Below are positions 13,061 through 27,749 of a DNA stretch of 64,000 nucleotides, one piece after another (the stretch's first letter is position 1; each line of letters begins with the position of its first letter). The DNA comes from Rostratula benghalensis (taxonomy: Eukaryota; Chordata; Aves; Charadriiformes; Rostratulidae): NCBI GenBank assembly GCA_013399305.1, contig VXAI01000089.1:234258-298257 (forward strand), in the 5' to 3' direction. Below the pieces are notes generated by a model. That model had not been told where the DNA came from and did not search any database. It worked only from the letters and a program-made list of their open reading frames with translations. The position numbers and the translations under genes were made by a program.

Positions 13061-13617
13061 NNNNNNNNNNNNNNNNNNNNNNNNNNNNNNNNNNNNNNNN
13101 NNNNNNNNNNNNNNNNNNNNNNNNNNNNNNNNNNNNNNNNNNNNNNNNNNNNNNNNNNNNNNNNNNNNNNNNNNNNNNNNNNNNNNNNNNNNNNNNNNNN
13201 NNNNNNNNNNNNNNNNNNNNNNNNNNNNNNNNNNNNNNNNNNNNNNNNNNNNNNNNNNNNNNNNNNNNNNNNNNNNNNNNNNNNNNNNNNNNNNNNNNNN
13301 NNNNNNNNNNNNNNNNNNNNNNNNNNNNNNNNNNNNNNNNNNNNNNNNNNNNNNNNNNNNNNNNNNNNNNNNNNNNNNNNNNNNNNNNNNNNNNNNNNNN
13401 NNNNNNNNNNNNNNNNNNNNNNNNNNNNNNNNNNNNNNNNNNNNNNNNNNNNNNNNNNNNNNNNNNNNNNNNNNNNNNNNNNNNNNNNNNNNNNNNNNNN
13501 NNNNNNNNNNNNNNNNNNNNNNNNNNNNNNNNNNNNNNNNNNNNNNNNNNNNNNNNNNNNNNNNNNNNNNNNNNNNNNNNNNNNNNNNNNNNNNNNNNNN
13601 NNNNNNNNNNNNNNNNN
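13061..13617. other. assembly gap, 557 N
   Basis: A run of N starting inside an open CR1 reverse-transcriptase ORF. Probably an estimated-size gap caused by the repeat. Apparent ORFs crossing it on either strand are artefacts of unknown bases. Confidence 0.99.
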
Positions 13618-16600
13618 ATAAATAAATTCAATGTTACAATAACCTGTGTTTAAAGTAATGTAAAAGAAACACCATTGAGTTACTGGGTTGACTAGTATTT
13701 GCATTGTTAACTGCTTTATAAATACATAAACAATGAATAATATGAAAGGCTGTGAGCATTAGGAAAGATGTATATTTACATGTTGATTTGGAAGAAGATG
13801 GAGGTTGACAGATTCTCTTGTTTCCAAGGATTACTTTGAAGAAGGCAGAAAGAAAGCAGAAAGGGAAGTACTCCACCATGTAATGCAGACATGACAAGAA
13901 ATGAGAACAAAAATACTTGAAGAGTCAGATTTATAAAAAGTTCTGGGTATACTAATGAGAGTGGAAGGAAAAGCAGTAGGTGATAGGTAATTCATATAGC
14001 ACAAAGGGAAGATAAATACAGAACGGGCTGTGAGAAACAGAATTTCTCTGTGAGGAAGTTGTATTTTAAATATACTGTGCTGTGAGCTAAAAAGCAGACA
14101 GGCAAGTGAGCGGATTGCATTTTAAACTAGCACATTTAGACATCAGTCAGTGAGAACAGAAAGGATGTCCTTTAGATGTTATCAGTGCTGCTAATTCCAA
14201 AGAACAGAAATGATGAGCAAGATCCTAACATAAAGACTCTGGTACTCTGAAATACCTAGTTTCAAAGAAAAGTGTGGTTTTGTGATCTCTGAATTGTCTC
14301 TGTTCCTCTCAACTGTGCACAGAAATTTTATCAATGCTCTGTACTCGTAGCCAAGTTTCTTTGTAAAGTTAACATTAATTTACCTCTTGACATCTTCCCC
14401 AAGGGTGGCAGGAAAACTCTATGGTTGCTATTTCAGTAATTTTCTCATTTGTTATAAGAATGTATAAGCTGAGGTGAGAAATTTCAGTACATGATGAAGG
14501 AGTAACACAAGTCAGGCGAAGCAATAGCGGAGTTTGATTCGATCCCTGCCTGTGCACTGTGTGATGCTGGATTTATCACTTACGCTTTTCCCAAACAGGG
14601 TGATTTGGGCAAGTTCTATGCCTAATTAAGACATGGGGAGCCATGCTTTGTATGCTATGCTAAGTAGAATGGTGAAAAAAGGAACCCTTAGAAATTATCA
14701 AACACATTTGACTAATTTTTCTAAGTCCGGTTCAGCTCATAGGTATCTGTGAGGTATATCTGAGAAGGGTATCTAGAAGTAAGCATTGGTTATAATGGGA
14801 GCTTGCACCAAAGAAGACTGAGTGTGATTAAGGGAATTTAGAGTTGCTTGTCAGACCAAATGCTGATGTTTAATGAGTTGAGTTGCTTGCTTGTCTATAC
14901 TAACGAAGTTTCAACTTAACTGTAACATCAGTGTAAGAGTGCAGTTTATATGCAGGCATTGTCTATACCTTGGGCTTGAATCAGTTGTTCCATGATTAAG
15001 GATCTAGTGCTGTTCTAGATCAATATATGCCTGACCTTTACGCGCCTATGCAGAAGATGCTGAGCTTTGGAGTCATAGCTGCCAGTCTCATGAATCCTAA
15101 GTGACACTCAGACAGCCCAGTCCGTGCAGCTAAAGAACTCTAGCCTCTAAAGTTAGGAGACATCTATTCACCTTCAGTATTTTTGTTCTCTACAGTTGCA
15201 TTTTTTTATCCAATGGAGATTTATGCACGTGTTAATATTTTTTTAAAGTGAATAGCATAAGACTTCAAAGCTTCATAAAGAAATTAGTAATTTTATTTCA
15301 CGTTAAATAGTATCAGCAGTGAAGATAAAATTTTCTGCATTCATTCTGTTACAGTGAGTTTAAAACAAACTACTGAACTGTTGCTAAGGTAAAAGTGAGC
15401 TACTGCTTGCATTGAATAAAGCAATAGCTTTCTGAGAAACATCGTATATTATTAAGAGAATAAAATTGCTAGCATAACATAACACCTACTTCCAAATGGT
15501 AAATTGATATTGTGAAGAAAACTTCATTAAGGCTCTTCCAAAGGTTAACTATAAAAAAAATTCTAAACTTCCTTATATTTTAAGTGTACTGATACTTATT
15601 TTCCAGTAAGTAAATCCCCAGAAGCATAGCAAGAAATTTACCCATTAATCAACTTCTTGTTACATGTGAAGAGCTTGATTTTACTCTTGATGTTACGTAG
15701 GGCTCATAAACTCACACCACAGACAAACTACTGAGCCTGAATAATTTAGTGTGCTGTAATTATTCTGCTCAATTTCCCTTCAACAGAAAACATTTGGATG
15801 CCCGAGAGCATGGTATGACCCAATAATGAAGTATAAAGGAGGTTAATTTTCTTCTGGTGGAACTCAGATGGAAGAAAAATTTCTTTTTGAAAAAATGTGG
15901 TTACATAACTACGACATTGTAACATCTCAATGTAGCAAGAAAATATACACAAATTACTGAAATGCTTCTGTAGTATGAAAACCACTGTTTCAAAATTATC
16001 ATTCTGACAGATTAGTCTTTCAATATCCAGATAACACAATATAGGGCTGCATGTATATTTGTGTTCACTCTGAACCTGAATAATATGTCTAAGGGAATTC
16101 GCTTCTGGAAATATAGTAGTGTAAGGGTCAACAAAGTGAAACACATTTTTTGGGAAAAAAATAGTTGTTTACAAGTAGGTAATTTATGTATGAAGTTGTT
16201 TTGGTTTTGGGGTTATTTGGGTTGGTTTTTGTTTGGGTTTTTTTTGCCTTCCTCCCCCTCCCAGGGAAAATAATAGCATAAATTTTTATGTGTCAGCTAT
16301 TTATTTCAATTTTTCTCTTACAGTAATTTTAAAGTAGTGACTTTTCTTCTGGAATTTGAAATTTTGAAATTTACAACAGAAAAAGGTAAAATAGCAATTC
16401 CTAGAAGAAAAGAGTACCTATGAATTAAAAACAGACAGCTGGCTTTTCATGTTGTCAGAAAATGCTGTAATATAGAAAAGGAAGAAAATACCTTTGCAGT
16501 CTGAAGATGATCTTGTAGATTGTTGCCCACTATTGAATTCTTCCTTAGCATGTGTTGAATCATTTTCTAGAATTTGAAAAATAGAATTAGATAGTCTCAA

Positions 16601-19275
16601 AAATCTACATAGAAAAAAAAATGCAGTTTGAAAATGCAGTACCCACCTCTTTAGACATCACTGTTAAACTGTATCCCCGTTAAAATAACATAATTATATC
16701 TAAATAATTGTTTCTATTAATTTCCACTGTTTATTTTTGAAACTCATATCTAGCAAAGTCTAAAATCTTAAATCTAAAACTAGACAAGTAATAAGGAAAC
16801 CAAGAATGGAGGTCTGACTGGCCCAGTCAGAAAGTTGTAGAACTGAAACAGCCACATGAAACTAACTCTTGACTAATAATGTTTCATGGGGATTTGGGGA
16901 ATCAGTGATGTAGTCACACTATAGTTATTGCCAGGACCTGAGGGGGCAAAGACTAAAGATGTTGTGGTGGCAGGGACAGTATATTGTGGAAGATTTTGAT
17001 CACTGGAAAGTATTTAGGACTCAAATCCATAGGAAATGAAATATCATTTTTGTAATGTTTTGGAATGCTTCTTTATTCTGTAGTTCTATGAGGACATACT
17101 AACATTACATGAAGTGTCTTCTCTCAAGTCATACATTACAGCATGTCAACACTTGCAGACGTGTTAACCTTTGAAAAAGGTAGAGAAATGTCATGTCTAG
17201 GAGATGTAATTTTATTAGCAAAAAGCTTTACTATTAGTATAGTAGATCATTAAAAAGAAAATTAACAACTACTTTAATGTTGTCTGTTAATTAGCTCTGT
17301 GGGTAAATCTGTAGTTTTGCCTGAATTCATGAAACTGTTCACACTAGGAACCATTTCTCTATAATATGCCAATGTATTAGTACCCCAATAAAATTTAGCC
17401 ATAACCTCCTACAGAAGCAAATTGAAATACTCAGATTTTCTCACTCTGTGAAAAAAATTGTTGACTGCTGATGGAATAAGATCACAACAGTGAGTTTTTT
17501 GGGTCATGCAAGACAGAGTTGGGGTTCAGTCTCACTATCAAAGAGAAGTGATCTGAATTAAGAACGGATAGCAATCTGCAAATATATACCCCACTTTTTT
17601 TTTTTTTTTCTCTTTAAATTGTTAAGTTGCCTGGTTATGCATTTGTGTTTAACTATAATGACAATATGGAAGAGTTTCGCATTTTATACTGGTAGATGCA
17701 AGCCAATGTTTTTCATTGTAGTCCTTACACAGGTCCTGCCTTGCTAATCACGTGTAGGAAATGGCACTGACCTGTGAAAAGAATGTTTGTCATACTTGAC
17801 CCTTGCGGATAGCTAATCATTTGTAGTGAAGGGTCAAAAGCACCCCTTAAATAAGAGTCAGATGAAGATTTGAATTGGAATATAAATCCTTTAGAAAGGA
17901 TACTCTGGTGCAGTCTCAAGTGTAAGGTGTGCAAGAAGACTGAGTCTTTAAAGTATGCAGAAAACTCAGACAGGACTTCAACTGAATGGAGAAGGAATCT
18001 GATTTCTTAGTATGAAGTGCCACTATTTCCACATTCTTTCAACAGGTATTTTATTGAGCAGTAGTTTAACTCAACTTAATTTATGGGTGATTTGAAAGTA
18101 CCTAACATGCAAACATTCCATGCCTTTATTTTTGGTAATCCTAATAATTGTTTTTCTAGACTACCAATGCAGATCATAGTATCCAAATTTGTTTTTTAAG
18201 CAATTTCAAACAATAAAAATGTACTTCTATGTAATTTTATGTTGGCTTGGAATAGGATAGCACAGGAGTATAGCAGAAAGTTTTCCAGTGATCATCAAGG
18301 AAATTTTCTGCCATGTTGACCTGTATCAAAACCATACAAAGCACATCTGAGGCATGAAGATAATGAGCAATGATGAGTAATATAACAAATTGGCTCTAAG
18401 AAATAATCCCTGAGCTATGTACCTAACATTTCCATTCTGTTTGCTTCTTCAGGTAGGTTTTGTAGGTATGTGCTAGGGAGACCAAAGTTAACTTTAAAGA
18501 AAATTTAAAAAAAAAAAAAAAATTCTAATCACGGTGTTTTGAAAAGCTACCAGTTGGAATTATTCAGTCTTTGTATCATCCTGTTGAATTTCTAGGTGAA
18601 AGGGCTGCCAGAATCATCCTTCAAAGAATTAGAACAGGGTGTTTGCCTTCTGTGCCTTCAGGCATGCCTAAGATAGTTTTCAACTTGCCTCTGTTTTCTG
18701 AGCTTTCATGTTTCCATCACATAGCTAAACATTATGCCAGAGAACATCTGTCCCTTATTTGTTCTTTCATTATTTTGTACATTGATTTGATGAGAAAATT
18801 TACCTGTTGACTCTGGAGATGGTATTATCAACAGTTTGTTACTGTGGCCTCCTCTTGCTAACAGTTCTTCCCCGTACTTGTACTCCCATTTCTGAATCTG
18901 TCCCTATGTTTTAACATGTCATCTGGTATAACTGGACTATGTTAAAATACTGATTTCTTTAAATTCAGTAGCAAAAACTTTTGCTCATTTTCTTAGTTTT
19001 CTCATCACTATCTTTTTCTGCTGTATGAAAACAAAAGGGGACAAAGCTCTTGAAAGCTCAAGAACCAATTTACAATGGCAAGGGAATAAAGAATTTTAGG
19101 TGCTTAAGAGTTACAGGTACTTTTACTTCTCTGCACATGTTTGGGCCATTTATTCTGAGTCCTGAAACCACAGTCATTTTGTGGTACAAGACACTCATTC
19201 CTCAAGCATCTTCTACCTGGATGCTGGTAAATGAGACTGTAAAGCAAATTGTTCCTGTATTGAGTTGGTGCGGGG

Positions 19276-19327
19276 TTGTTTTTTTGTTTGTTTGTTTGTT
19301 TGTTTTGGTTTGGTTTGGTTTGGTTTT
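19276..19327. repeat. (GTTT)n / (GGTTT)n microsatellite
   Basis: A T-run, then several gttt units switching to ggttt units. Simple low-complexity repeat; the ORFs crossing it are repeat-derived. Confidence 0.93.
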
Positions 19328-20017
19328 TACAGTTAATAACAGTTTCTGGTACACATGAATTACAGGCTTGCTTGAAGCAATGTTGGACAATGCTCTTCGT
19401 GCTCCTCTTTTTTTCCTGCTCATCTCCTTTCCCCTTCACAACACAGCTTACCCTAAGAGCTGACTGAAGAGAAAACATCCACTTCATATTACTGTGGCTG
19501 TATTTGACATAGTCAGTGTCACTAAGGAGCAGTAGAAGGGCTATCCAACAAGCTAGGGCACAGCACAGGTGCTGAGGATGCCCACAACACAGGTAATAGC
19601 ACCCTCCCTGACCAGAGTGCAGTCCTGCTGCACTTCAACACACAAGAGCTGGGGGCTTTTCAACACAGGGGCTGTCAGCAGTTCCAGGCAAGGCACAGCA
19701 GTAGTGAATTGGGTCCATCCAGTGAGCCCAGACAGGAGATGAGGACAGAGGTAAGATTAGAGCTAAGGATACAGCAAGGTCTGTCCACAGGATGGAACAA
19801 AATAGTTCAGGTAGAAGGGACTGCCCAGGCCTGATCTTAAATAGAGCTCCTGGGGGCTTTGGGTGGAGGGGAGGAGATGAGAGATGACTGTTGGTCAGGA
19901 TCATTAGTGACACTTCCTGTTGTGGCACTGCCTGGGACTTGATTCTCATGGGTTCTAAGAAGCTGCAGTGCCCTCTGACTTCAGCTAGAGCCTCCTGTCT
20001 TCAGCGGATTTCTGAAA

Positions 20018-20047
20018 ACAAAACAAAACAAAACAAAACAAAAAAAA
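20018..20047. repeat. (AAAAC)n microsatellite
   Basis: Five or so aaaac units ending in an A-run. Confidence 0.93.
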
Positions 20048-23000
20048 GATATCTGTTATGGTCATTCAGGTAACTTGTCTTATGGAATGCAGATGAGATC
20101 TGTCATATTCAACCACCTTGAATGATAAAACTCATTTTTTTAATGAGGAACAAATAAGGTGACTCAATCAAGAAATTTTAATGTTTTCACTTTGCATTTA
20201 TTTGATATAATGAGAACTAAATTAACAGAAAATATTTTTGTACTTGTCCTTTTGTGGCGTTGCTAAGCTGTAAGACATGACTGTTTCAGAGAAATTAATT
20301 GGTTTTTTTACTTTCTAACTGCCTGAAGTGTGACTATGTTATTAAATGATTATCTTTAAAATGGGGAGGTAAAGAGGTAGGTACTTTCAAATGCTGGCCT
20401 GGTTATAATAGAAAAAAGAAAATAGTAACAACAAGGCAAGTATAGACACTTACAAAAAATCAGCATTATGTGGGCAAATAGCTATGCTTTTGTCTCTGAA
20501 AGGGACTTTCTTGCCAAAAACCTCAGCTGGATGCAGTTTAATCACTTTTTATATCTATATAAATGATCTTGTTGCAAAATGTAACTTTCATGCCAGGGTG
20601 TTGAAAAAGTAATTTTCAAGGATGAGTCTATGTGCAGTGGCCAATTTTTTTTTTATTTTTTTTTTAAGGGCTTACTGTAAGAAACATTAGTAACCTGTAT
20701 TGTACAGTACTGCATTAACCACATGACAGCTTCATAGTCCTTTCTCAACAGCCTTAACAATACCCTTAATGCATGTCAATGAAGTGGTCAATGAAGTACT
20801 GATACATGGTGATGTAGTCCCTACTTTGGATTTTCTCGGTCCACTCATGTACAACTGTGTTGACAGCACTGAAAATTGCTCTAGCTTGATGTAGTCAGCT
20901 CCACTTACAACTGAAAGCAAGTGGAGTTCTGGAAGCTTTCAGAAAGTCAGCTGAGCATCTAAAGATGGGCAAAGATGACTAGCCAACACGGTCTGACTGG
21001 AAGGATTTGTGGTTAGTATGGCATCCTGTGCTTGCAAACCATGGTAGCTGAAACAGAAGAGCTTGGGAAAATGAACTTAAGAGTTGCTTTTGCAATTGCT
21101 ACAGAGTGCCGGGACAGGAAGGTTTGTGTCTGATTAGCTTGTGGACTAAGGAAAGCAGAAAATTGTCTAGCCAGAGGAAGAAAAAACACATGCTGCAGAA
21201 GTGTTTCACTTTTGTGATAGCAGTGACCACATAGCAGTCTGCTTACACGGCTCAGGCATGGCAATAAGTCACTTCTCACATCCACTCTCTTCTTCCAGTA
21301 GCTCCAGTGAAGATTTCTCACCCAGTAGAACAGCAAGAGTTGGGGATTTTTTTACCTTAAACTTCTGATAATGGGGACAAGAAAGGATTAAGACAGGCAT
21401 GTGGGAAGGGGTAATAGGAAGAATAGAGAGGCCAATGACTTGCTGCACTCCTGATCTTGTCCCCTTCCAGTCTCCTGTCCCTCAGCACTACACTGCCTTC
21501 CAAAGGTTGCATATATGCTCTCTGCATTGTTAGGGGTTGAGGAAGTGCAGTGATGGTAAGGAGAGAAGCAACACGCCATAATTACATGTCATGAGACCTG
21601 ATAGTTACTTTCAGTATTGTTTGTTTTCTGAAGTTAAAGGTCATTAGTCTTTGCTATGCCTAAGTATTTCAGAAATACAATCTTTGCTTGTATCAGTTTT
21701 TCTGAGCCTTATTATTCATTTGGGGCTCTTACCTTGGAAAGTGATAAATATTCCATCTAGAAGTTACTGAAAATCCTTTTTGGAATGATTGTTTGGAGTA
21801 GTCATGGTTTGGTCAGTCCATGTTTATTTGTGTTTATTTAATAAAAATTACTTAACATACATGCTTTTCAAATGCTGTGCTCATAAATTACTGGTTAGTG
21901 AAGTATTTTGAGAATGTCTGCCTTCACTGATTTTTAATAAAAATTTAAGAATCTTTTCATAAAGTTTCAAAAACAGATCAGAAAAGTTATATGAGGTATC
22001 ACTAAATATATTCTGGGTAAACGAACAGCCACTTTTCCAGTAAAGATTCCGTAACTGAGAGTTCTTTTATTTTTAAACTGCTTTTCAACAAAGAACATAG
22101 CAAGTTTTCAAAAGTATTCTCAGTCAAAATTTTTAAATACTACTGTACATGTAGAAAAAACATGTGACTGGGCTGGTAGAAAATAATTGCTGTAAAAACC
22201 TATTGCTCCACAATATTTTTTTCCATTTCTCCTGTCAATAGGCAGAGTCCAATTGTTCATTGACTGCCTCTAACATTCTGAAGCAGCATCTCCCACATAT
22301 TATCATTGCTTTCAGCTCTCTTCAACCCCCACTGTAAGGGCACATTAGTGTTGCTGTCCTTCAAAGTCCTTCATAGCTTTGCTGAATTGTTGGTCTGAAG
22401 AAAAAGACAAAGACCCAAGCCTCAAGGTATCCTATAGAATGGTTACGGGTTTTTACAATGCAAGTGGTACTTGTGTTGAGATTATCTAACTCTGTTCATT
22501 TTTACTGTGCCCTTGTCAATCCTCATTTTTGGCGGAAGGTGGCTGAGACTCTTAGTTTATTGATACGGACATTTTTTGTCATTATTGATTTCTTATTTTC
22601 CTGATATATTATTGGGAAAAGAAGATCAATCCTATACATTTTGATTAATTTATCTTTATGTCCTGAAGTAGAATTACACAGAGTTTCCCTGCACTGTAAT
22701 TTACATAAAATGAATCACATGAAATGAAAATACTGTAAGGATTCTCTGTGCTGTAATTCACATAAAATGCATATGTATTGTTAGTATTTATGTGGCAGTG
22801 TAGAGATCCACTTAAGAGAAAGAAAAAAGTATGTAAAAAAATAAGCATACACGCATAGGATAAAATTTTATATCATCTACTTTGTACGGGTAAATAATAG
22901 TATTTTTAAATGTAGGGCATTTGGGGTTTCCATTTATTCTTTAAATTTCAGTTGTGGACTATAGCATATAATGTCTTGGAGCAAGAAGAAACCTACACTG

Positions 23001-26000
23001 GACATTATTTTTGTGTAGTAAGTCAACAATTACAGAATTATTTCATTTCTGCAAGTGTTATTTTAGTCAAATTGTAGAACATGTTGGAAGTTGTCAAAAA
23101 TGTTTGACACGTAAAAATTTTATGGTTATCCTAGTCCTTTCAAAAAGCCATGCAAACAAGTGCTTTTAAGCCTAAGAGAACTCTAGCAATGCCAGATAGA
23201 GTTAGCAATGCCACATAAAACCATGAAGTGATTTTTAAATCAGTATGTAGAATATGAATTAAAATGCCATGCAACACTTCAGTTGCTCCTGAATGTATTG
23301 ATTGGCCTGCTTCCTGGGCAGTTTGTTTACCCGCCTCACCGAGGCTTGGATATCTTGCACTGCCTACTGTCTTCACAGTGTAAAAACTTCCCAAGTTTCT
23401 GGATGTACAAGGTTTCCACGTTCCTGTGCTTCTTACCTGTCAAGACTCCAAAAATTTGTGGCTGGATTTTAAGAAACTTCTACTTTTATTTCTACCAAAG
23501 AGGCAGTGGGAGGGTTGAGTTGTTGTTTTTTTTAATGTGTTCCCTCCCTTATGTATTCTCGAGTTGGTCTCCCAGGGAATGTTTTGAATATTCAATTTAC
23601 TTTTCAACTGAAATAACCAGATTTATTCATAGGTAGGGGTAGTTCTTGCACAGGTTAAATCATGTACAGGAAGAGCAGAATGAGGAATTTGTGGTGCTGC
23701 ACATCAGCCCAGATAGAAACATTCTCTGGAGGCTGCAGGACTGTTTTGTGCATGACCCTGACATGGACAGGATCCTTGATGGTACGAAATATATTCAGCT
23801 GCTGTGTGGAACAGAATCTGATCAGTGCTCAAGGATTATATTGCCAAAATGATGTGACAGTAACAAGCTCTACATTTCAAAAGTTTCTTAAAAAAAAAGA
23901 GCAAGAGGCTTGTCTTTGCCAAACAGTTTCTTACATACAAATCATAGATATATTCTTCTGTCCTTTTTGCTGATACATAGCCTTAAGACAAGTCAGCATC
24001 AAACTTATATAAAATTAATCACTTGTAGTATGTATGTACACTTCTGTGTAAATATAGCTGTAGCATGCATATCTATATGTGAGCAGATTTTCTTCTGAAC
24101 TTTACAGAGTTGATTTCTTTCTCCTTCTAGCATGGCAAAAGCAGGTAGGTATCACCTACTTTCTTCAAATCTATTTAAAAAAAAAAAAGGCAGCCTTGTC
24201 AGCAAATAAAAGTCTGGTAACCTTGTGGTTAGAGGGATTCCAGGTTTTGAATAAAGCAATTAGTGCTTCTTTCCTATTGCCAGAAACATTTTGGTTTGCG
24301 TATGACATATTCTGTCTCTCAATCTCTTAAATGCTTTTCTTTTTATTCTATAGGTCACTTGTTATACACTCAGCTGTGACTTAGGTTAGTAAATTACATA
24401 TTCAAAAGCTTTCTTGTGCTAAAAACCCTTTGTAATATTTTAAATTAATTTTTATAACAGCAGTTTGACTGTGCTTTAAACACTGAGTTTCAGCTGTTGT
24501 CAATTTTTTAAGGTTGTAACACCTTAATTCCTGGTGGAATTCTAGGGAAGTAAGCTTCTTAAGTTAGGTACTATGAGTTTCAAAATTGACTGCATGTCTT
24601 CTTCCAAAACAAAAGTAATCCATACAGGAATTTGAAATAACAAGTAAAGAGATGTTACTGATAGTGTTTTTAACTGGTTATTTGCTGATATGAGAAAGAA
24701 ACAATGCAAGAAAACAGACAAGATGCTGAAATCTGATATGATCATGGAAAGTACCTGAGGAGAAAAAAAACACGTGAAAGAAAGGTTTACATTGGAAGAG
24801 ATGACTAAAGGCTTTGAACTGTGAAGCAGATGAAAGTGTATGGAAAAACACCTGACTCTGCTATCCATTTCTATTCTTACCACAATAACCTTAAGGATCT
24901 TGAATTTTGGCAGGTCACACAGACCTGATTGGTGCATACAGAGTAGATTACTTTTAGTCTTGAGATAAAAGTCCTCCTGTTTTTGAATAAAAATTACAAA
25001 GCATTGGGTGGGGAGGTGCCCCAAGAAGTCATCTAGTACATTTTTACTTTAAAATAAATTAATCTTTAAATAAAGTATTCCTGATATTTATCTCACCAAC
25101 AGATACATCTTGCAAGAGCAACATATGTAACCAATCCTTGCACCCATACGAAGACACATGATCTTCGGTGAATGCCCATTGCGCCTAGATGGCTGCTTTT
25201 TTTGAGTAACAGTACAGTATTCTCAAGTTAGACCATAACAAGCTATTGGAAATACCCTGGCCAGAAGCTTAGGGTGCATCAGCTATTTTTAAATTTTTTT
25301 TCTAAAGCTTCCAACAACACGTATTTCACAGCCTCCTCAGCAGTCTACCAGTTTCTGTTAGTGTGTGAAATTGTTTCATAATATCCAGCTGCCTCTTCTC
25401 TCACCTTGAAAGTAATGTTTGGTTCAGTGTTCAGGCACTGAGAGCTTTTCACATGGAGATAACTTTTGCACTACTATTTCACAGCTCTTCCTGTGGCTTT
25501 GCGGGGCGGGGGAAATCAAAGAAAAGCAATACGAAAATTAAGTCTTTTTAAAGAGGACTTTTACTTCACTGTTCTGTGAACATCTAATTTAGGTGCAATT
25601 CAAAGCACCCAAGTCTGAAAGCTTTATCATTACCAGGAAGAGAGAGGCATTTTTAGAGGCAGCTTGCATGCTTAATTAGGTGGGTCATATGTGCTATTAC
25701 TGCTGGAAGTCACTACAATGGCTTTTTTAGTGGTTTAGGTTGCATCTTCATGGAGGACTGCAAACAGCTGAATTCCTCTCTGTGGTCTAAGGTGTCTGGA
25801 AGTGATGTAACCATGTTAGGTTTGCAGGAAGAACATGATTTTGTGCAGATCAAATTATCTTGGCCACTGTGCTTCGTACTCAGGGTAGCCTCAATAGTTT
25901 TTTGGTTGGAGCTTGCCTTACGTGGACTGCTGGAGAAAGAACAGCCTCAGTCTGCTTTTACCTACAGCAGAAGGCATGTCCTTTGACTTAATCACTCTAA

Positions 26001-26638
26001 CCAACACACCATCCTCTTCAAAAAGTTGCTGACTTTGTATTTTTCTTGTTGTGTAGGTACAATTAATTCAATTTTGTGTTTACTTCTTTACGTTTTCCAT
26101 CTTATTGCTTCCCCAGTTTATCAAGAATATTTTGCAGTCTACTTGTAGATAAAAAAGTACTGGTAGCTAAAGAAGTATTGGGAGCTCCACCATTGATGGA
26201 CAGAAATTTCTTAGTGTATCTATTGTCCCTTAACCAGAGATTAAATTATAGTTTAGAACTGAACTGGAAATGAAAGAGATGTTTCTTTTCTAGGGCTTTT
26301 AGAAAACATTAACACTTTTAGATGGAAGTGGAATATAATTTGCTTCCTGTAAATATGTGCAGGTGAGTAAGCTGCTGACTTTTAATTGTGCAGCCAGCAA
26401 TAGAACTGTTGTCTTGTGCTCTTCTTTATTTTAACATTTTCTGAAGAATGAATTGAATGTAGAGAGAAAAAAGATGAAGGACAAAGGAAATAACTGGCAG
26501 ACACTGTTCTATAATTTATCTCCATAGTAAGAATAAAGCCACATAAGTGACCGCACTTTTGTCTGAACTTCCGGGAGCTCTCTAATATTATGCTTATTAT
26601 TAGAGAATAATTCTGTTAAAGCATTTTTAAAAATTAAC

Positions 26639-27005
26639 AGTCCTGGGCTGCATTAGGACAAGTGTGGCTAGCACATCCAGGGAGGTGATCCTTCTCCTCT
26701 CCTTGGTGCTGGTGAGGCTACACCTGCAGTACTGTGTCCAGTTCTGGGCTCCTAGTACATTGAAATACTGGAGAGAGTTCAGTACAGCATGAAAATTATT
26801 ATGGGAATCTCTCATATGAGAAAAGTCTGAGTCAGCCGAGACTGTTTAGCCTGAAGAAAATGCTTGAGGGGTATCCCATTGCTGTGTACGAATTCTTGAA
26901 GGCAGGGTGTAAAGAAAGTGGAGCCCAGCTATTTCCAGTGGTGCCCAGTAGCAGGACAAGAGGCTATGTTCCAGTTTTCACAAACTGAGGAAACCAAGTA
27001 CCAGT
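26639..27005 (+). mobile_element. CR1 fragment, plus sense, diverged
   Basis: Plus-strand text matches the CR1 reverse-transcriptase C-terminal region at DNA level: ctgcagtactgtgtccagtt then ctgggctcctagtac (the [10 protein letters not shown] region), agactgtttagcctgaagaa (the LFSLEKR region) and aggacaagaggctatg. Many indels and stops show it is an old copy. The minus ORF at 26627-26815 is its shadow. Confidence 0.88.
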
Positions 27006-27649
27006 AACATTCAGAAATGTTACCATCTTGTGGTGTCTGAAATGACAAAATATATTGATAGCACCCACACAGTCACCTGTTCACCCACATAGTAGATAAC
27101 AACATGCAGTGTCTACATACCTGCTAAAACAAGCTTTCAAATTCGTTTTCTAATTCCTGAGTACCAGTGTAGTAATTTCTTTCAGTAGATTAGGTTGTTT
27201 TGCTTTTGAAATTAAAAACAATCTAATTGTTTTGCAACAAATTATTATAAAAGATTACAAGTTATCTATGGCTTAGTTGCATACAAAAGATTTGTCTATG
27301 AAGCAAAAGGCAGTTTTGAAGAGTTCTGTGAACCTCAGGAAAATCCTCAAAGCCAAATAAAAATAATTCATTGCTGTGGAGAGCTTACAGTTGATGTGCT
27401 CCTTTTAAGGTTATACGGTAATATGAATGTAGGGACTTAAAACAGTTTATGTCTTTTATAATGTTTGGTAAAGACTTTGTTCCCATTGATTTTATACTTC
27501 CACCAGTATGCCTTTGTATCAAAAGACATCTAACTGCTCTAAGTATCACTCCCCCTGCCACTAAGTATTATGCTTTTACCTATTTATATTATCATTCTCA
27601 GTTATGGGAGAGATTTTCTTTATTTCATTAGAGAAGACAATTAAAAATA

Positions 27650-27749
27650 NNNNNNNNNNNNNNNNNNNNNNNNNNNNNNNNNNNNNNNNNNNNNNNNNNN
27701 NNNNNNNNNNNNNNNNNNNNNNNNNNNNNNNNNNNNNNNNNNNNNNNNN
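27650..27749. other. assembly gap, exactly 100 N
   Basis: One hundred N, the usual placeholder for a gap of unknown length. Flanks are AT-rich with no obvious repeat at the edges. Confidence 0.99.

Larger units (their letters stand above)
13618..26634. other. intergenic sequence between the two SLC27A6-like copies
   Basis: About 13 kb of mostly AT-rich DNA without a supported gene. It contains the GTTT/GGTTT microsatellite at 19276-19327 and the AAAAC microsatellite at 20018-20047. A locally GC-richer patch at about 19500-20000 has no recognised identity. The ORF at 23646-23852 (68 codons, acidic and polar) and a 39-codon open run on the minus strand near 20760-20880 were inspected and not recognised. 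Confidence 0.5.

Noticed and set aside
12597..13704. ORFs of 250-344 codons crossing the N gap
   Set aside because: Most of their length is unknown bases; the real part is CR1 reverse transcriptase.
20732..20920. Minus-strand open run with protein-like text (HEWTEKIQSRDYITMYQYF)
   Set aside because: Only 39 codons between stops, no family recognised, and such a run is expected by chance; a pseudogene fragment cannot be excluded.
23646..23852. 68-codon acidic ORF (EEQNEEFVVLHISPDRNILW)
   Set aside because: No recognised domain or convincing splice context; length compatible with chance.
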